DNA from: Comamonadaceae bacterium
GTDB taxonomy: Bacteria > Pseudomonadota > Gammaproteobacteria > Burkholderiales > Burkholderiaceae_C
NCBI GenBank assembly: GCA_947450695.1
Contig: CANFWV010000004.1
Span: forward strand, 1-64,000
Reading direction: 5' to 3'
DNA: 64,000 nt
The notes below the pieces were generated by a model that ran no database searches, was not told the origin of the DNA, and saw nothing but the letters and a program-made list of their open reading frames with translations. Below, in pieces: positions 9,517-18,770 of the stretch; positions within the stretch are counted from its first letter, which is position 1; every line of letters begins with the position of its first letter. The translations under genes were made by a program, and so were the position numbers.

Positions 9517-10893
9517 ATGGCTCGTAATACCCAGGTCGCCGCCGACCACAATGCTCCTCCCATCACGCAAATCTTGGCGAAATTTGTCGCCACCCATCCG
9601 TCCCGCGGCTGGAGCGATGCCGTCGACCACGACGCGCACCGGACCTTCACCAACTGGCTAGGCTGCGCTGTCGGCGCCGCCCACCACGAAGCCGCTGACG
9701 CTGCGCTGGCCGCCGCTCAAATATTCCAACCCGCAGCGCAAGCCAGCGTGCTGGGCCGCAGCGAAAAAGTCGACATGGGCAGCGCAGCCCTCATCAACGG
9801 CATCACCTCGCACACCTTTGACTTTGACGACACCCACCTGAAAACCATCATCCACCCAGCTGGCCCAGTGGCGTCGGCCATTTTGGCGTTAGCGGAACAC
9901 ATCGGCTCCACGGGCCGCGAATGCATCGACGCGCTGGTCATCGGCATCGACGTCTCTTGCCGTGTTGGCAACGCCATGTACCCCGACCATTACGACCGCG
10001 GCTGGCACATCACCGGCTCGACCGGCACGCTGGGTGCGGCTGCAGCTTGCGCCCGCCTGCTCAAGCTGGACACCCAACAAACCGCCATGGCGCTGGGCAT
10101 TGCGGCCTCACAACCGATCGGCATGCGCGAGCAGTTCGGCACCATGACCAAACCTTTTCATCCTGGCGGCGCAGCCCGCGCCGGCATGATGTCAGCGCTG
10201 CTGGCCAGCAAAGGTTTCACCGCCAGTCCGAAAGCTTTAGAAGCACCGCGCGGCATGATGCAAACCGTCTCGACCAAGAACGACTGGAACGAAATCACCG
10301 GCGAACTCGGTGAGCGCTTCGAGATCTCCTTCAACTCCTTCAAGCCCTTCGCTTGCGGCATCGTGATTCACCCCAGCATCGACGCCTGCTCACAGCTGCG
10401 CGCGCAAGGCGTCACGCCCGACCAAGTGCAAAGTATCGAACTCAAAGTGCATTCCTTGGTGCTGGAGCTGACCGGTAAAAAAGAACCTGCCGACGGCCTG
10501 CAAGCCAAGTTCAGCGTCTACCACGGCTGCGCTGCAGGCCTGACCTTTGGCTACGCAGCTGAAGACGAGTTCTCTGATGAGATCGTCAACCGCACCGACA
10601 TGGTGGCGCTGCGCCGCAAAGTCATCGCCACGGTCGACGATTCGATTGACGAAGCCAGCGCCGACGTCACAGCCGTGTTGAACGACGGTCGCCGCGTCCA
10701 CGTGTTTGTGGAGCACGCCATTGGCTCGCTGCAAAACCCGATGACCGACAGCCTTCTGGAAGCCAAGTTCCACGGCCTGTCGGACGCGGTGCTGGGCGCT
10801 GACAAAACGACCGCCTTGCTGAAGGCCAGCTGGGCCATCGGACAAGCTGTCAATGTGTCGGGCTTGATCAAACTGGCAACTACATCAGCCTGA
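9517..10893 (+). CDS. MmgE/PrpD family protein
   Basis: A 458-residue member of the family that includes 2-methylcitrate dehydratase, cis-aconitate decarboxylase and related lyases. Recognised by its length and conserved segments such as HTFDFDDTHL (about 92-101), the GSTGTLGAAAACARLL stretch, the GTMTKPFHPGGAARAG loop and the KPFACGIVIHPSIDA segment. The fold acts on carboxylic acids by dehydration, decarboxylation or isomerisation. Its exact substrate is unknown. The neighbouring Bug receptor and GntR regulator suggest uptake and turnover of a small organic acid. Confidence 0.85.
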   Translation: MARNTQVAADHNAPPITQILAKFVATHPSRGWSDAVDHDAHRTFTNWLGCAVGAAHHEAADAALAAAQIFQPAAQASVLGRSEKVDMGSAALINGITSHTFDFDDTHLKTIIHPAGPVASAILALAEHIGSTGRECIDALVIGIDVSCRVGNAMYPDHYDRGWHITGSTGTLGAAAACARLLKLDTQQTAMALGIAASQPIGMREQFGTMTKPFHPGGAARAGMMSALLASKGFTASPKALEAPRGMMQTVSTKNDWNEITGELGERFEISFNSFKPFACGIVIHPSIDACSQLRAQGVTPDQVQSIELKVHSLVLELTGKKEPADGLQAKFSVYHGCAAGLTFGYAAEDEFSDEIVNRTDMVALRRKVIATVDDSIDEASADVTAVLNDGRRVHVFVEHAIGSLQNPMTDSLLEAKFHGLSDAVLGADKTTALLKASWAIGQAVNVSGLIKLATTSA

Positions 10894-10932
10894 GTAGCCT
10901 AAATGGCTGGCGTTTACAAAACAGATTAATGC

Positions 10933-11307
10933 TTATAAAGCGGATGGGTTGGCACCCATCCGATCAAACTTTTTAAAGTACTGACGCGCCAGACCCACCA
11001 ATTGCGGGTCGGTCGGATGGTCACTCGCAACACTTCCGACAATGACCTTGCTCACGGCTGGCTGATGCTGAGCACACCAATCGCGCAACTGATCCCGAAC
11101 CAAGCCTGGGCCAGTCAGCAACACCTCATGCACGTTTTCCAAGGCCCCAGCAACGTCAGCAAAAAAGCCCGATAAATCGGTCGACTTGCCTTGATGCTGA
11201 TGGTGGCTGCGTGATTTGATACGCTCGGCTTCAACGTGTTCGCGGTCAAACATCAGCACATGGGCTGCTTGCTGGTCAATCCAGACAACGGCGTGAAAAG
11301 TGGTCAT
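10933..11307 (-). CDS. translational machinery protein-like (eRF1/Pelota-related) small protein
   Basis: A 124-residue protein beginning MTTFHAVVWIDQQAAHVLMFD. It resembles the short bacterial proteins annotated as translational machinery proteins, related to a single eRF1/Pelota or host-attachment-like domain; the segments HHQHQ, VHEVLLTGPG and SDHPTDPQLVGLARQYF are characteristic. The ATG at 11307 is preferred over an in-frame start at 11433, since the extra 42 residues overlap the neighbouring DksA-like gene and are not family-like. It lies just downstream of that gene and is probably co-transcribed. Its biochemical role is not established. Confidence 0.72.
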   Translation of the reverse strand: MTTFHAVVWIDQQAAHVLMFDREHVEAERIKSRSHHQHQGKSTDLSGFFADVAGALENVHEVLLTGPGLVRDQLRDWCAQHQPAVSKVIVGSVASDHPTDPQLVGLARQYFKKFDRMGANPSAL

Positions 11308-11320
11308 TTCATTTTCTTTC

Positions 11321-11716
11321 TCAAAGGTGGGTGAGTTCAATTTTTTCTTGGCATGACATGCAACGCTGTGCTTCAGGGCGAGCCTTGAGTCGCGGCTCAG
11401 GAATGACGGCTGCGCAGTCGATGCAGATGCCATAAGTCCCCGCGTCTAATCTCAGCAAGGCCAATTCAAGCTCAGCCAGCTCGGCGGTTTCATGCTCATT
11501 GAGAGCGAACTCCAAGTCACGCTGAGAGGTAACTTGCGCGTGCGAGTCTTCTGCGTTCATGAAGTGATCGGCCGCGACATCCGCACGGCTCCGGCTACCG
11601 CCACGCTGTTCTGCGATCTGAGCGAGCAAAGCTGAGCGCAATGCGTGCAATTGCAGGCGGTAAGCCTGAACATCTTGTTGTGGGATCAAAATCAAGTCCT
11701 CCTGTTGAGAATGCAC
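11321..11716 (-). CDS. DksA/TraR family zinc-finger protein
   Basis: A 131-residue protein with an alpha-helical N-terminal half (coiled-coil-like) and a C-terminal C4 zinc finger: Cys98-x2-Cys101 and Cys119-x2-Cys122 (CIDC...CMSC). This is the TraR/DksA architecture, whose members enter the RNA polymerase secondary channel. It is shorter than housekeeping DksA, so probably a paralogue. It heads a two-gene minus-strand unit with the translational-machinery-type gene 13 bp downstream. The nearby heat-shock sigma factor gene suggests, but does not prove, a stress role. Confidence 0.85.
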   Translation of the reverse strand: MHSQQEDLILIPQQDVQAYRLQLHALRSALLAQIAEQRGGSRSRADVAADHFMNAEDSHAQVTSQRDLEFALNEHETAELAELELALLRLDAGTYGICIDCAAVIPEPRLKARPEAQRCMSCQEKIELTHL

Positions 11717-12552
11717 TGATCCTAGGGCCGGTGGGACAGTGCCAATTAGATCTACATCAACAAAAGATCATTTTGCGTTGCAAGGGGTCGACAGGTTCAG
11801 ATCCGTCTCCCCCCTGAAGAGCAAGATCAGCAGACCCGGTATACGCGCCAGCTTGCGGGGGCCGGCAATCGACATCAAATCGACCTAGCCGATTTTTCGC
11901 AACGGACGGTTCACATTCGCTTGGGTCCATTCAATCGTGTAGACGCGCTTGAACTTGGCCAGAACATGAAAGCAGTCTGTGCGTTTTTGGGCTTCTGGAC
12001 AAGCTTTGTCGGCAGTGCCTTCGGCGTTGGCCCGCTCAATGACGGTCGGTGCACTTTTCGGTCTTCACATCAAACGCAAGGACATGCAGGAACTGCTTGC
12101 CAACTAACGCCTCGGGTGCGTTTCGTGAACGATGCGACAAGGCACCTTGCGGTCTGGGTCATGCAAGAACACCGTCTAGAGCTGCTTGAACTGACCCGAC
12201 TTGAAGTCGAGCGAATTGGCTTCAGAGTGACCCTGCACCGGCGGACAAGCCTTCGACACTGTCGATTTTGTCTGCGCGTTAGGCTGTTCGATACGCTGTT
12301 TTGACACGGTCATGTCAACGTCGTGTCAATTCAACGCAGTTGGGCCAGTACGCAGCGAAAAGCTGGCTTGCCGCAGACGGCTCATACAGGGTCCGAGCAA
12401 CTCATCCACAGTGTCTTATTCGCTCAGAAGGTGATGAACATCAAAGACTTTGCGCCTTTGTGAGTTGAAACTGCTCAAAAGCGCTTACAAGCACGATCAG
12501 GGGCAAGTTCATGATGAAAGCGTGAAGGCGTAAGGGTCATCCCTAACTTTCT
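11717..12552. other. gene-poor region with possible decayed coding sequence
   Basis: About 0.8 kb without a convincing intact gene. On the minus strand, 11885-12061 is open for some 59 codons with no ATG start and reads like protein (for example FHVLAKFKRVYTIEW), and further upstream on the same strand two more protein-like segments (ANSLDFKSGQFKQL, then TVFLHDPDRKVPCRIV) are separated by stops. This looks like an old gene broken by frameshifts and stops. The plus-strand ORF at 11921-12304 is most likely antisense to it. No terminal inverted repeats or target duplications were found, so a mobile element is not claimed. Confidence 0.35.
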
Positions 12553-12579
12553 TTAGCACTCTAACTCAGGGAGTGCTAA
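12553..12579. promoter_or_regulatory. CIRCE element (HrcA operator) before rpoH
   Basis: TTAGCACTC, nine bases, GAGTGCTAA: an exact match to the CIRCE consensus. It ends 28 bp before the rpoH start. CIRCE is bound by the heat-shock repressor HrcA (not encoded in this window), so sigma-32 synthesis is probably under HrcA control here. Confidence 0.93.
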
Positions 12580-12607
12580 CATTTATCTTTGACGAAAGGA
12601 GTCTCTG

Positions 12608-13561
12608 ATGACACTCGCAACGGGTCAAACTGACAACAAAATGAACGCCGTGGCGCTGACCACGCCTTGGGCCAGCGCTTCAAGCCTGCTGCCCCCGCTC
12701 GGCAATCTGGATGCTTATATTTCTGCGGTGAACCGGCTACCCATGCTCACTTTAGCGGAGGAGCAGGAATTCGGCCGCAAGCTCAAGGAAGAGAACGACC
12801 TTGAGTCAGCCAGTAAGTTAGTGCTCTCTCACTTACGCCTAGTGGTGTCCGTGTCGCGCAAATACTTGGGTTACGGCCTGCCCCACGGCGACCTGATCCA
12901 AGAGGGCAACATCGGCCTGATGAAGGCGGTCAAACGCTTTGACCCAGACCAAAATGTCCGCTTGGTGAGCTATGCATTGCACTGGATCAGAGCCGAGATC
13001 CATGAGTACATTTTGAAAAACTGGCGGATGGTCAAGATGGCTACGACCAAGGCACAGCGCAAGCTGTTCTTCAATTTGCGCTCGATGAAGCAAGGCTTCA
13101 AGGACGATGCCGATGTTGCCACGCACCGCGACACCTTGACCGCCGCACAGATTGATTCGATGGCCAAAACGCTGAACGTCAAGCGTGAAGAGGTCATTGA
13201 GATGGAGCAGCGCATGTCGGGCGGCGATACGCTGCTAGACCCCAGCCCGAGCGATGACGGCGAAGATGCTTTTGGTCCGATCGCTTATCTGTCTGACGCC
13301 AGCCATGAACCGACCGCCCTGATTGAGTCACATCAGCGAGACATTCTTGCCACTGACGGCATTTCTGCCGCACTGGAGGAACTCGACCCACGTTCACGGC
13401 GGATTGTCGAAGAACGCTGGTTGAATGTGAACGACGATGGATCAGGGGGCATGACGCTGCATGACCTGGCAGCTGAATACCAAGTCAGCGCCGAGCGCAT
13501 TCGCCAGATTGAAGTAGCGGCTATGAAAAAGATGAAGAAAGTGCTGGCGGTTTACGCTTGA
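12608..13561 (+). CDS. rpoH: RNA polymerase sigma-32 (heat-shock) factor
   Basis: A 317-residue sigma-70 family factor. It carries region 2 (GDLIQEGNIGLMKAVKRFDP and the -10 recognition helix), the RpoH-specific box QRKLFFNLR (about 150-158) and a region-4 helix-turn-helix near the C-terminus (LHDLAAEYQVSAERIRQIE, about 286-304). This box distinguishes RpoH from other group-2/3 sigmas. AAGGAG lies seven bases before the ATG. The gene is preceded by a perfect CIRCE site. Its last 41 bases overlap the convergent monooxygenase gene. Confidence 0.95.
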   Translation: MTLATGQTDNKMNAVALTTPWASASSLLPPLGNLDAYISAVNRLPMLTLAEEQEFGRKLKEENDLESASKLVLSHLRLVVSVSRKYLGYGLPHGDLIQEGNIGLMKAVKRFDPDQNVRLVSYALHWIRAEIHEYILKNWRMVKMATTKAQRKLFFNLRSMKQGFKDDADVATHRDTLTAAQIDSMAKTLNVKREEVIEMEQRMSGGDTLLDPSPSDDGEDAFGPIAYLSDASHEPTALIESHQRDILATDGISAALEELDPRSRRIVEERWLNVNDDGSGGMTLHDLAAEYQVSAERIRQIEVAAMKKMKKVLAVYA

Positions 13562-15191
13562 GCCATTGCGCCATCTCAGCGTAGCTACTTGGGTTCTGGC
13601 GTTGCAAGAAAGCCAATACATAGCGATCCGGTCGCAACACCACAGCCTGCGCTTGGGCGCTGCGGATGGTCTTTTCGAGCACCCCTTCATAGTCACGGAT
13701 GACCGCATCAGGAACATCAAGTGTGTGCTCCTCCCCCACACGCTTGATGAAATCATCTGACTGCGAAACCACCTGCACGTGCAAGCAGGCTAAACCCGCT
13801 GCCGCAAAATCACTGAGAATGCTGCTGACATCGGCATCTCCCAAGGCTAGGAGCGAAAATCCGTGGCCTAACACCTCGTCCATCAGCAGATGGACACCAT
13901 CCGGCATTTCCACCATGGGCTGCGGCAGTAACTGCCCCACTGCGACCAACGCTAAAGGCGTCACTTGGCCGAGGAAGAACCCATGCGCAAAGCGAGGCTT
14001 GGGTTTGAACTTGAGCTGAAGGACGTAATCCCGCACGGGGCGGTAGACACTGCAAAACTTCAGCCCGCCTTGCGTCAACATCGCCATCAGGGTTGATTTG
14101 GGCTGCATGAATGAGCCAATGCGCACCGCCATTTTGATCAGCGACCAGGCATGCGGCTTGCGTTCCGTTTCATAAGTGTCCAGCAATGACGGCAAAAGCT
14201 GACCTCGCTCCACAGCGGCCAGTTTCCACGCCAAGTTGGCGGCATCGCGCACACCACTGTTCATCCCCTGCCCCGCAAAAGGTGGCGTCAAATGCGCCGC
14301 GTCACCCGCAAGGAAAACCCGACCAGACTTCCAGCGCTCCGCAACGCGCGCATGAAAGCCATACACCACCTTGCGCGCAATAACGAGCTTGGCATCTGCC
14401 GGCTCACGCGCATAGATCCAACTGCGAATGCTGACCTCATCAAGTACATGTTCAGGGTTTTCACCGTCATGCAACATGAACTCGTAGCGTAGCGTGCCCT
14501 GGGGTCCCGGCAAACGTATCGCCGGGCGCACAGGATCGCAATACGTCCGGGTATGTCGAAAGGCACTTGTGCGGTCCAGCAGATCCACAATCAACCACTT
14601 TTCATCGTAACTACTGCCTGTCAGTCGGATACCCAGCTGCTCCCTGACAGGGCTGCGGCCACCATCACAGGCCACCAACCAATTGCAACTGATGGTCTTG
14701 GATTTTCCGTCGTGCTGGAGCGTTAGGTGAACCGCGTCACCATCATCTTGAAAGTGCAGCAGTTCATGCCCAAACCAAATCGGCATCGCGTCGAAACGTT
14801 GCAGCCCATCGCGCAGCTGTCCCACCAGCAATTGCTGCCTGAAGGCATTGCGTTTGGGGAAACCGTGTTCGATGACACTCGGCTCAATCCGCGCGAACTC
14901 ATTGCCGCGCCATGAGTAGTAATGCACTCCATAACCCTGCACAACTTGCGGTAACACCTGACTGATCAAACCTGTGGCCTGAACCGTTCGAAGACTTTCA
15001 TCATCGATCGTCACAGCACGCGGCTCGCCCACGGTGTTGTGACTTTGCTCAACCACTAAGGTTTTGATGCCCTGGATGCCCAGCAGATTAGCGAGCATGA
15101 GGCCGGTCGGTCCAGCGCCCACAATGATCACTGGAAAATGCGTGTCAGTGGCAAGCGCCGATTGATTTTCAACAGGTAAAGGTGCGTTCAT
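13521..15191 (-). CDS. FAD-dependent aromatic monooxygenase (MhpA-like)
   Basis: A 556-residue flavoprotein hydroxylase of the 3-(3-hydroxyphenyl)propionate hydroxylase/PheA group. Visible are the N-terminal FAD motif IIVGAGPTGLMLANLL (about 22-37), the DG segment VACDGGRSPVREQLG and the second FAD motif GDAAHLTPPFAGQGMNSG. A C-terminal thioredoxin-like domain typical of the group follows. It uses NAD(P)H and O2 to hydroxylate a phenolic substrate. It is nine bases upstream of an extradiol-dioxygenase-type gene, a pairing seen in meta-cleavage pathways. The 3' end overlaps rpoH tail to tail by 41 bases. Substrate not assignable. Confidence 0.85.
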   Translation of the reverse strand: MNAPLPVENQSALATDTHFPVIIVGAGPTGLMLANLLGIQGIKTLVVEQSHNTVGEPRAVTIDDESLRTVQATGLISQVLPQVVQGYGVHYYSWRGNEFARIEPSVIEHGFPKRNAFRQQLLVGQLRDGLQRFDAMPIWFGHELLHFQDDGDAVHLTLQHDGKSKTISCNWLVACDGGRSPVREQLGIRLTGSSYDEKWLIVDLLDRTSAFRHTRTYCDPVRPAIRLPGPQGTLRYEFMLHDGENPEHVLDEVSIRSWIYAREPADAKLVIARKVVYGFHARVAERWKSGRVFLAGDAAHLTPPFAGQGMNSGVRDAANLAWKLAAVERGQLLPSLLDTYETERKPHAWSLIKMAVRIGSFMQPKSTLMAMLTQGGLKFCSVYRPVRDYVLQLKFKPKPRFAHGFFLGQVTPLALVAVGQLLPQPMVEMPDGVHLLMDEVLGHGFSLLALGDADVSSILSDFAAAGLACLHVQVVSQSDDFIKRVGEEHTLDVPDAVIRDYEGVLEKTIRSAQAQAVVLRPDRYVLAFLQRQNPSSYAEMAQWLKRKPPALSSSFS

Positions 15192-15200
15192 GATGAGCCA

Positions 15201-16031
15201 CTAACTACGCAGAATTGCTTTGCCCCACAGATTGAGGGTGCGTTCTTCATGTCGCCACTCGCCAGCGGTGCGGCCGGTAGCGCAGTGCTCAATCTCGGAC
15301 GATATTTCAGCGAGATTGCCGTCAGGATCGCGCACCATGAAAAAAACGTCGTTGCCCGGACCGTGCCGGCCAATTCCCCAGACGATCGGCACCTGAAGCG
15401 CCGCCATGTGGTCTCCCCAGTCCTTCATGCTGGCCCAGTTCGGCGCCTCAAATGATTGATGGTCAAAACAAGTCATCGGCGCAGAAAATAGTGCGAGCGC
15501 GTGGTGCAGGAAGTCTGTCCGTAAAAAGCAGGCACGCAGTTCACCTTCCGCATCTTTCACCGCATCGGACAGCACAAAACCCAAGCTGTTGACGTAGAAG
15601 TCCATCATGGCCGGAAGCTTAGACGTCCGCAGCGCGAAGTGCTGCAGCGATGCAGGCGGAACCACAGTGGATTCCAACCCTTGAGAGCCAACAATGGGCG
15701 GCGTGAAGACCACCAAGTTGCCGTCTGGGTCTTGCAGAGCCACTGCGTGACTCTGGCCGGTGAATGCACTGGGTAGAGCCTGCTGTTTGAGACCGGACAC
15801 CCGCGCGGCAAAAGCATTCCATGCGCTTTCAGTGTTCAGAGCAAAGTGAGCGTAGCGGAGTTGGTTGACAGGTCCCTCGGAAACTTCCAATTCCCGGCCC
15901 ACGCCAGAGCACCGGTAGCCTTCAGGGGTGGACGTCATCGCCATCTCGTAAGTGCTGCTGTAAAAGCATGCCACCTTTAGGGGGTCAGGCGAATAGAGAT
16001 GAAGGCGGTGAAGCGCAGCTTGAATTTCCAT
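15201..16031 (-). CDS. VOC-superfamily extradiol-type ring-cleavage dioxygenase
   Basis: A 276-residue two-domain vicinal-oxygen-chelate protein. Probable metal ligands are the His in LQHFALRTSK (start of the second domain), the His in WGDHMAAL and the Glu in DPDGNLAEISSE, preceded by the GIGRHGPGND segment usual in type I extradiol enzymes. It should open a catechol-like ring next to the hydroxyls using Fe(II). It is probably co-transcribed with the MhpA-like hydroxylase gene just downstream. No hydrolase or hydratase of a full meta pathway is present here. Confidence 0.78.
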   Translation of the reverse strand: MEIQAALHRLHLYSPDPLKVACFYSSTYEMAMTSTPEGYRCSGVGRELEVSEGPVNQLRYAHFALNTESAWNAFAARVSGLKQQALPSAFTGQSHAVALQDPDGNLVVFTPPIVGSQGLESTVVPPASLQHFALRTSKLPAMMDFYVNSLGFVLSDAVKDAEGELRACFLRTDFLHHALALFSAPMTCFDHQSFEAPNWASMKDWGDHMAALQVPIVWGIGRHGPGNDVFFMVRDPDGNLAEISSEIEHCATGRTAGEWRHEERTLNLWGKAILRS

Positions 16032-16037
16032 GACAAA

Positions 16038-16655
16038 TTATTTCAACAGAAGCGCAATATCAGAGGCCAGTGCGTCCACCCCCGACCCGTAGCGCGTATA
16101 AAGCCGCACACGGCCTTCAGGATCAAAAATGTAACTACCCGCCGAGTGGTCCATGGTGTAACTGCCAGGGGTCTTACCTTCGCTCTTTTTGTAGTAAATC
16201 TTGAAGGCTTTGGCGACCTCGGGCAGCTGCGCCATCGTTGGCCGCAAGGCCACAAAACTCGGGTCGAAATTCGCCATATAAGCCTTCAGCACCTCTTCGG
16301 TGTCACGCTCCGGATCGACTGTGATGAAGATCCCTTGCAATCGATCGCCCTGGCTGCCGAGTTTGCGTTTGACCTCAGCCAACTCGGTCAATGCGGTAGG
16401 ACATACATCGGGACATTGCGTGAAACCGAAGAACACGATCACCACCTTGCCCTTGAAGTCTTTCAAGCTGCGTTGCACGCCGATGTGGTCAGTCAAGCTG
16501 AAGTCTTTGGCGTAGTCGGCACCGGTGATGTCGATGCTTTTGAACTGCAGTTTTTCAGGGCCGCAGGCGCTCAGCGCAGCAGCAGCCAACACGGCAGTCA
16601 CGGATTTTAGAAGGGTCCGGCGACGACTCAAAGTAGATACGTTGAAGTGGGTCAT
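16038..16655 (-). CDS. SCO1/SenC family copper chaperone
   Basis: Delivers copper to the CuA centre of cytochrome c oxidase subunit II. The 205-residue product has the thioredoxin fold with the copper ligands CPDVC (CxxxC) and a later His in [10 protein letters not shown]. The N-terminus is a twin-arginine-like RRRTLL followed by a lipobox LSAC (about 27-30), so it is likely a membrane-anchored lipoprotein. It overlaps the upstream ctaB stop-start region by four bases (ATGA) and is last in the assembly-gene block. Confidence 0.92.
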   Translation of the reverse strand: MTHFNVSTLSRRRTLLKSVTAVLAAAALSACGPEKLQFKSIDITGADYAKDFSLTDHIGVQRSLKDFKGKVVIVFFGFTQCPDVCPTALTELAEVKRKLGSQGDRLQGIFITVDPERDTEEVLKAYMANFDPSFVALRPTMAQLPEVAKAFKIYYKKSEGKTPGSYTMDHSAGSYIFDPEGRVRLYTRYGSGVDALASDIALLLK

Positions 16656-17572
16656 ATGAGGTAGTGGTCGACCAGCAAGGCGGCAAACAGCAAAGACAAA
16701 TGAATCAGGGAAAACCGAAAGGTCTTGCGTGCCAGCGCGTCAGAATACTCACGCAAGAGTCGCCAGGCATACCAGCTGAATCCAATGCTCAAGATCACCG
16801 CGGCCGCCAAGTAAAACCAGCCGCTCATTTGAAATACAAAGGGCATCAGACAGGCGGCAAACAGCACCAACGTGTATAGAAAAATTTGCAGCCGCGTGAA
16901 CTCATTGCCATGCGTCACAGGCAACATCGGCAGACCCGACTTGCGGTACTCCTCAACCCGGTAAAGCGCCAGCGCCCAAAAATGTGGCGGTGTCCACAAG
17001 AAGATGATGAGGAACAAAATCAGCGCTTCAGGGCCAACATTGCCAGTCATGGCCGACCAGCCCAGCACTGGTGGCATAGCACCAGAAGCACCGCCGATGA
17101 CGATATTTTGTGGCGTCAAAGGTTTCAGGATCACGGTGTACACCACGGCATAACCGACAAAGGTGGCAAACGTCAGCCACATGGTCAAGGGGTTGACCCA
17201 GACATACAAAATCCAGGAGCCAACAGCGCACAGCAGCGCCGAAAACCCCAACGTCAACGCATTGTTCAGCTGTCCCTGTGCAGTGGGTCGCCACGCTGTG
17301 CGCCGCATTTTGGAATCGATCTGCTGCTCCACCAGACAGTTAAAAGCTGCCGCTGCACCGGCCACCAGCCAGATACCGGCACAGGCGATCAAGGCCAGCT
17401 GTGCATCGGCCCAACTCGGTACGCCCGGCACAGCCAAGACCATACCAATGAGGGCGCAAAACACAATCAATTGCACCACACGTGGTTTGGTCAGCGCATA
17501 AAACTGCGCCCAGCGGGAGGCTAAGAACGGCAATGGCGCACTCGGCGCTGGGGAGGGTTCAGTAGGATTCAT
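16652..17572 (-). CDS. ctaB: protoheme IX farnesyltransferase (heme O synthase)
   Basis: Adds a farnesyl group to heme B, giving heme O for the oxidase. The protein is a 306-residue UbiA-family integral membrane enzyme with about nine hydrophobic segments. The prenyl-diphosphate motif is seen as [15 protein letters not shown] (NxxxD-type) near residue 80-95. The ATG at 17572 starts [10 protein letters not shown]; an upstream in-frame start at 17644 runs back into the ctaA intergenic space and is not needed. The stop overlaps the sco start in an ATGA junction. Confidence 0.94.
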   Translation of the reverse strand: MNPTEPSPAPSAPLPFLASRWAQFYALTKPRVVQLIVFCALIGMVLAVPGVPSWADAQLALIACAGIWLVAGAAAAFNCLVEQQIDSKMRRTAWRPTAQGQLNNALTLGFSALLCAVGSWILYVWVNPLTMWLTFATFVGYAVVYTVILKPLTPQNIVIGGASGAMPPVLGWSAMTGNVGPEALILFLIIFLWTPPHFWALALYRVEEYRKSGLPMLPVTHGNEFTRLQIFLYTLVLFAACLMPFVFQMSGWFYLAAAVILSIGFSWYAWRLLREYSDALARKTFRFSLIHLSLLFAALLVDHYLI

Positions 17573-17591
17573 GCGGACAATCGTGAAGCAT

Positions 17592-18770
17592 TCAATTTTG
17601 GCGCAGAACTGGCCGCGCGGCACGGCGGCAAGAAAACAAAGCACCGGTCAACACCACCACCAAGGCCGCAGCGCCGCCGGTGTGTGAAACAGCTGCCAGC
17701 AAGGGCCAGCCAAGCACCACATTGCTGATGCCCGTGACAAGCTGCAACAACACCAGCGCCAAGATCCAGTGGGCATGTATGCGCATGCCAGGCGCACGGT
17801 AGAGCTGGCGAGCTAGCAGCAGCAGCGCTGCAAACACCAAGTAAGCCGACAGCCGGTGAACGTAGTGAATGGCTGTCAGCGCCTCAAAAGTAAAGTTGGC
17901 GTCACCGTGGCCGGCACCGAGTTCACGCCAGAGTGTGAAGCCAAGCCGGAAATCCATGTTCGGCCAGAAGGAGCCTTGGCAAGACGGAAATTCAGTGCAA
18001 GCCAGCACGGCGTAATTGGTGCTGACCCAGCCGCCCAAAGCGATCTGCAGCCACAGCAGGGCAAAGCCCCCTAAAAGCAAGCACCACGTGCTGCGCGGCA
18101 CGGTCACCACTTGCACATCGCCAGCAGTCACCGCAAAGCGTGCAGACTGCGCGCGAAGCAACGCCAGCAAGACCATGCCGCCCAGCAAGTGCATGGTGAC
18201 GATGGCCGGAAAGAGTTTCATGGTTACCGTCAACGCACCAAAAGCGCCTTGTAGGCACACCCAAATCAAGGTCAGCGTGGGCCACCACGGTTGCAATACA
18301 TCGGCCACACTACCGGCCGCAGACAAAGTCACGGGCTCCTGCAGTTTTCGGGCCTGCAGACGTGCCAACCAAGTGACGACGGCCAGCGTCAAAATCAACA
18401 CACCGACGCCCGTTGCCAAGTAGCGGTGAATCATCTCGATCCAGGCTTTCGGATGCGTCACAGGGCCCGAGGGCATGGCGGCTTGCGCTTGCGTGATGTC
18501 AGCGTGTGCGCCCAGCGGGCTAGCATTGCCGTAACAACCCGGCCAGTCCGGGCAGCCAAGACCGGAATCAGTCAGGCGCGTGAAAGCGCCGAACAGCACC
18601 AGATCAAAAGTGAGAAACAGCGTCACCAGCGTCAGCATACGCAGCCGATGCGGCAGCGGCGCACGACGGCTGCGCAGCCAGACCCAAGCCAGCGGGCCGA
18701 GCGCCACTGTGAGGCCCATGAGCATCAAGCGCAGGACCGGACTGAGGTCGTAAAGCGCTTGATCCGTCAT
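17592..18770 (-). CDS. ctaA: heme A synthase (COX15/CtaA)
   Basis: Oxidises heme O to heme A. The 392-residue product has about eight membrane segments and the COX15 pattern: an early [21 protein letters not shown] loop, the EMIHRY histidine segment ([10 protein letters not shown]), a later [11 protein letters not shown] histidine and a second [10 protein letters not shown] loop. The stop of the neighbouring upstream gene overlaps its start (ATGA), so it is coupled to that gene. ctaB follows 19 bp downstream. Confidence 0.94.
   Translation of the reverse strand: MTDQALYDLSPVLRLMLMGLTVALGPLAWVWLRSRRAPLPHRLRMLTLVTLFLTFDLVLFGAFTRLTDSGLGCPDWPGCYGNASPLGAHADITQAQAAMPSGPVTHPKAWIEMIHRYLATGVGVLILTLAVVTWLARLQARKLQEPVTLSAAGSVADVLQPWWPTLTLIWVCLQGAFGALTVTMKLFPAIVTMHLLGGMVLLALLRAQSARFAVTAGDVQVVTVPRSTWCLLLGGFALLWLQIALGGWVSTNYAVLACTEFPSCQGSFWPNMDFRLGFTLWRELGAGHGDANFTFEALTAIHYVHRLSAYLVFAALLLLARQLYRAPGMRIHAHWILALVLLQLVTGISNVVLGWPLLAAVSHTGGAAALVVVLTGALFSCRRAARPVLRQN

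Noticed and set aside
11921-12304. 127-codon plus-strand frame before rpoH
   Set aside because: Composition is His/Arg/Cys-rich as in antisense frames, and the opposite strand reads better as decayed protein.
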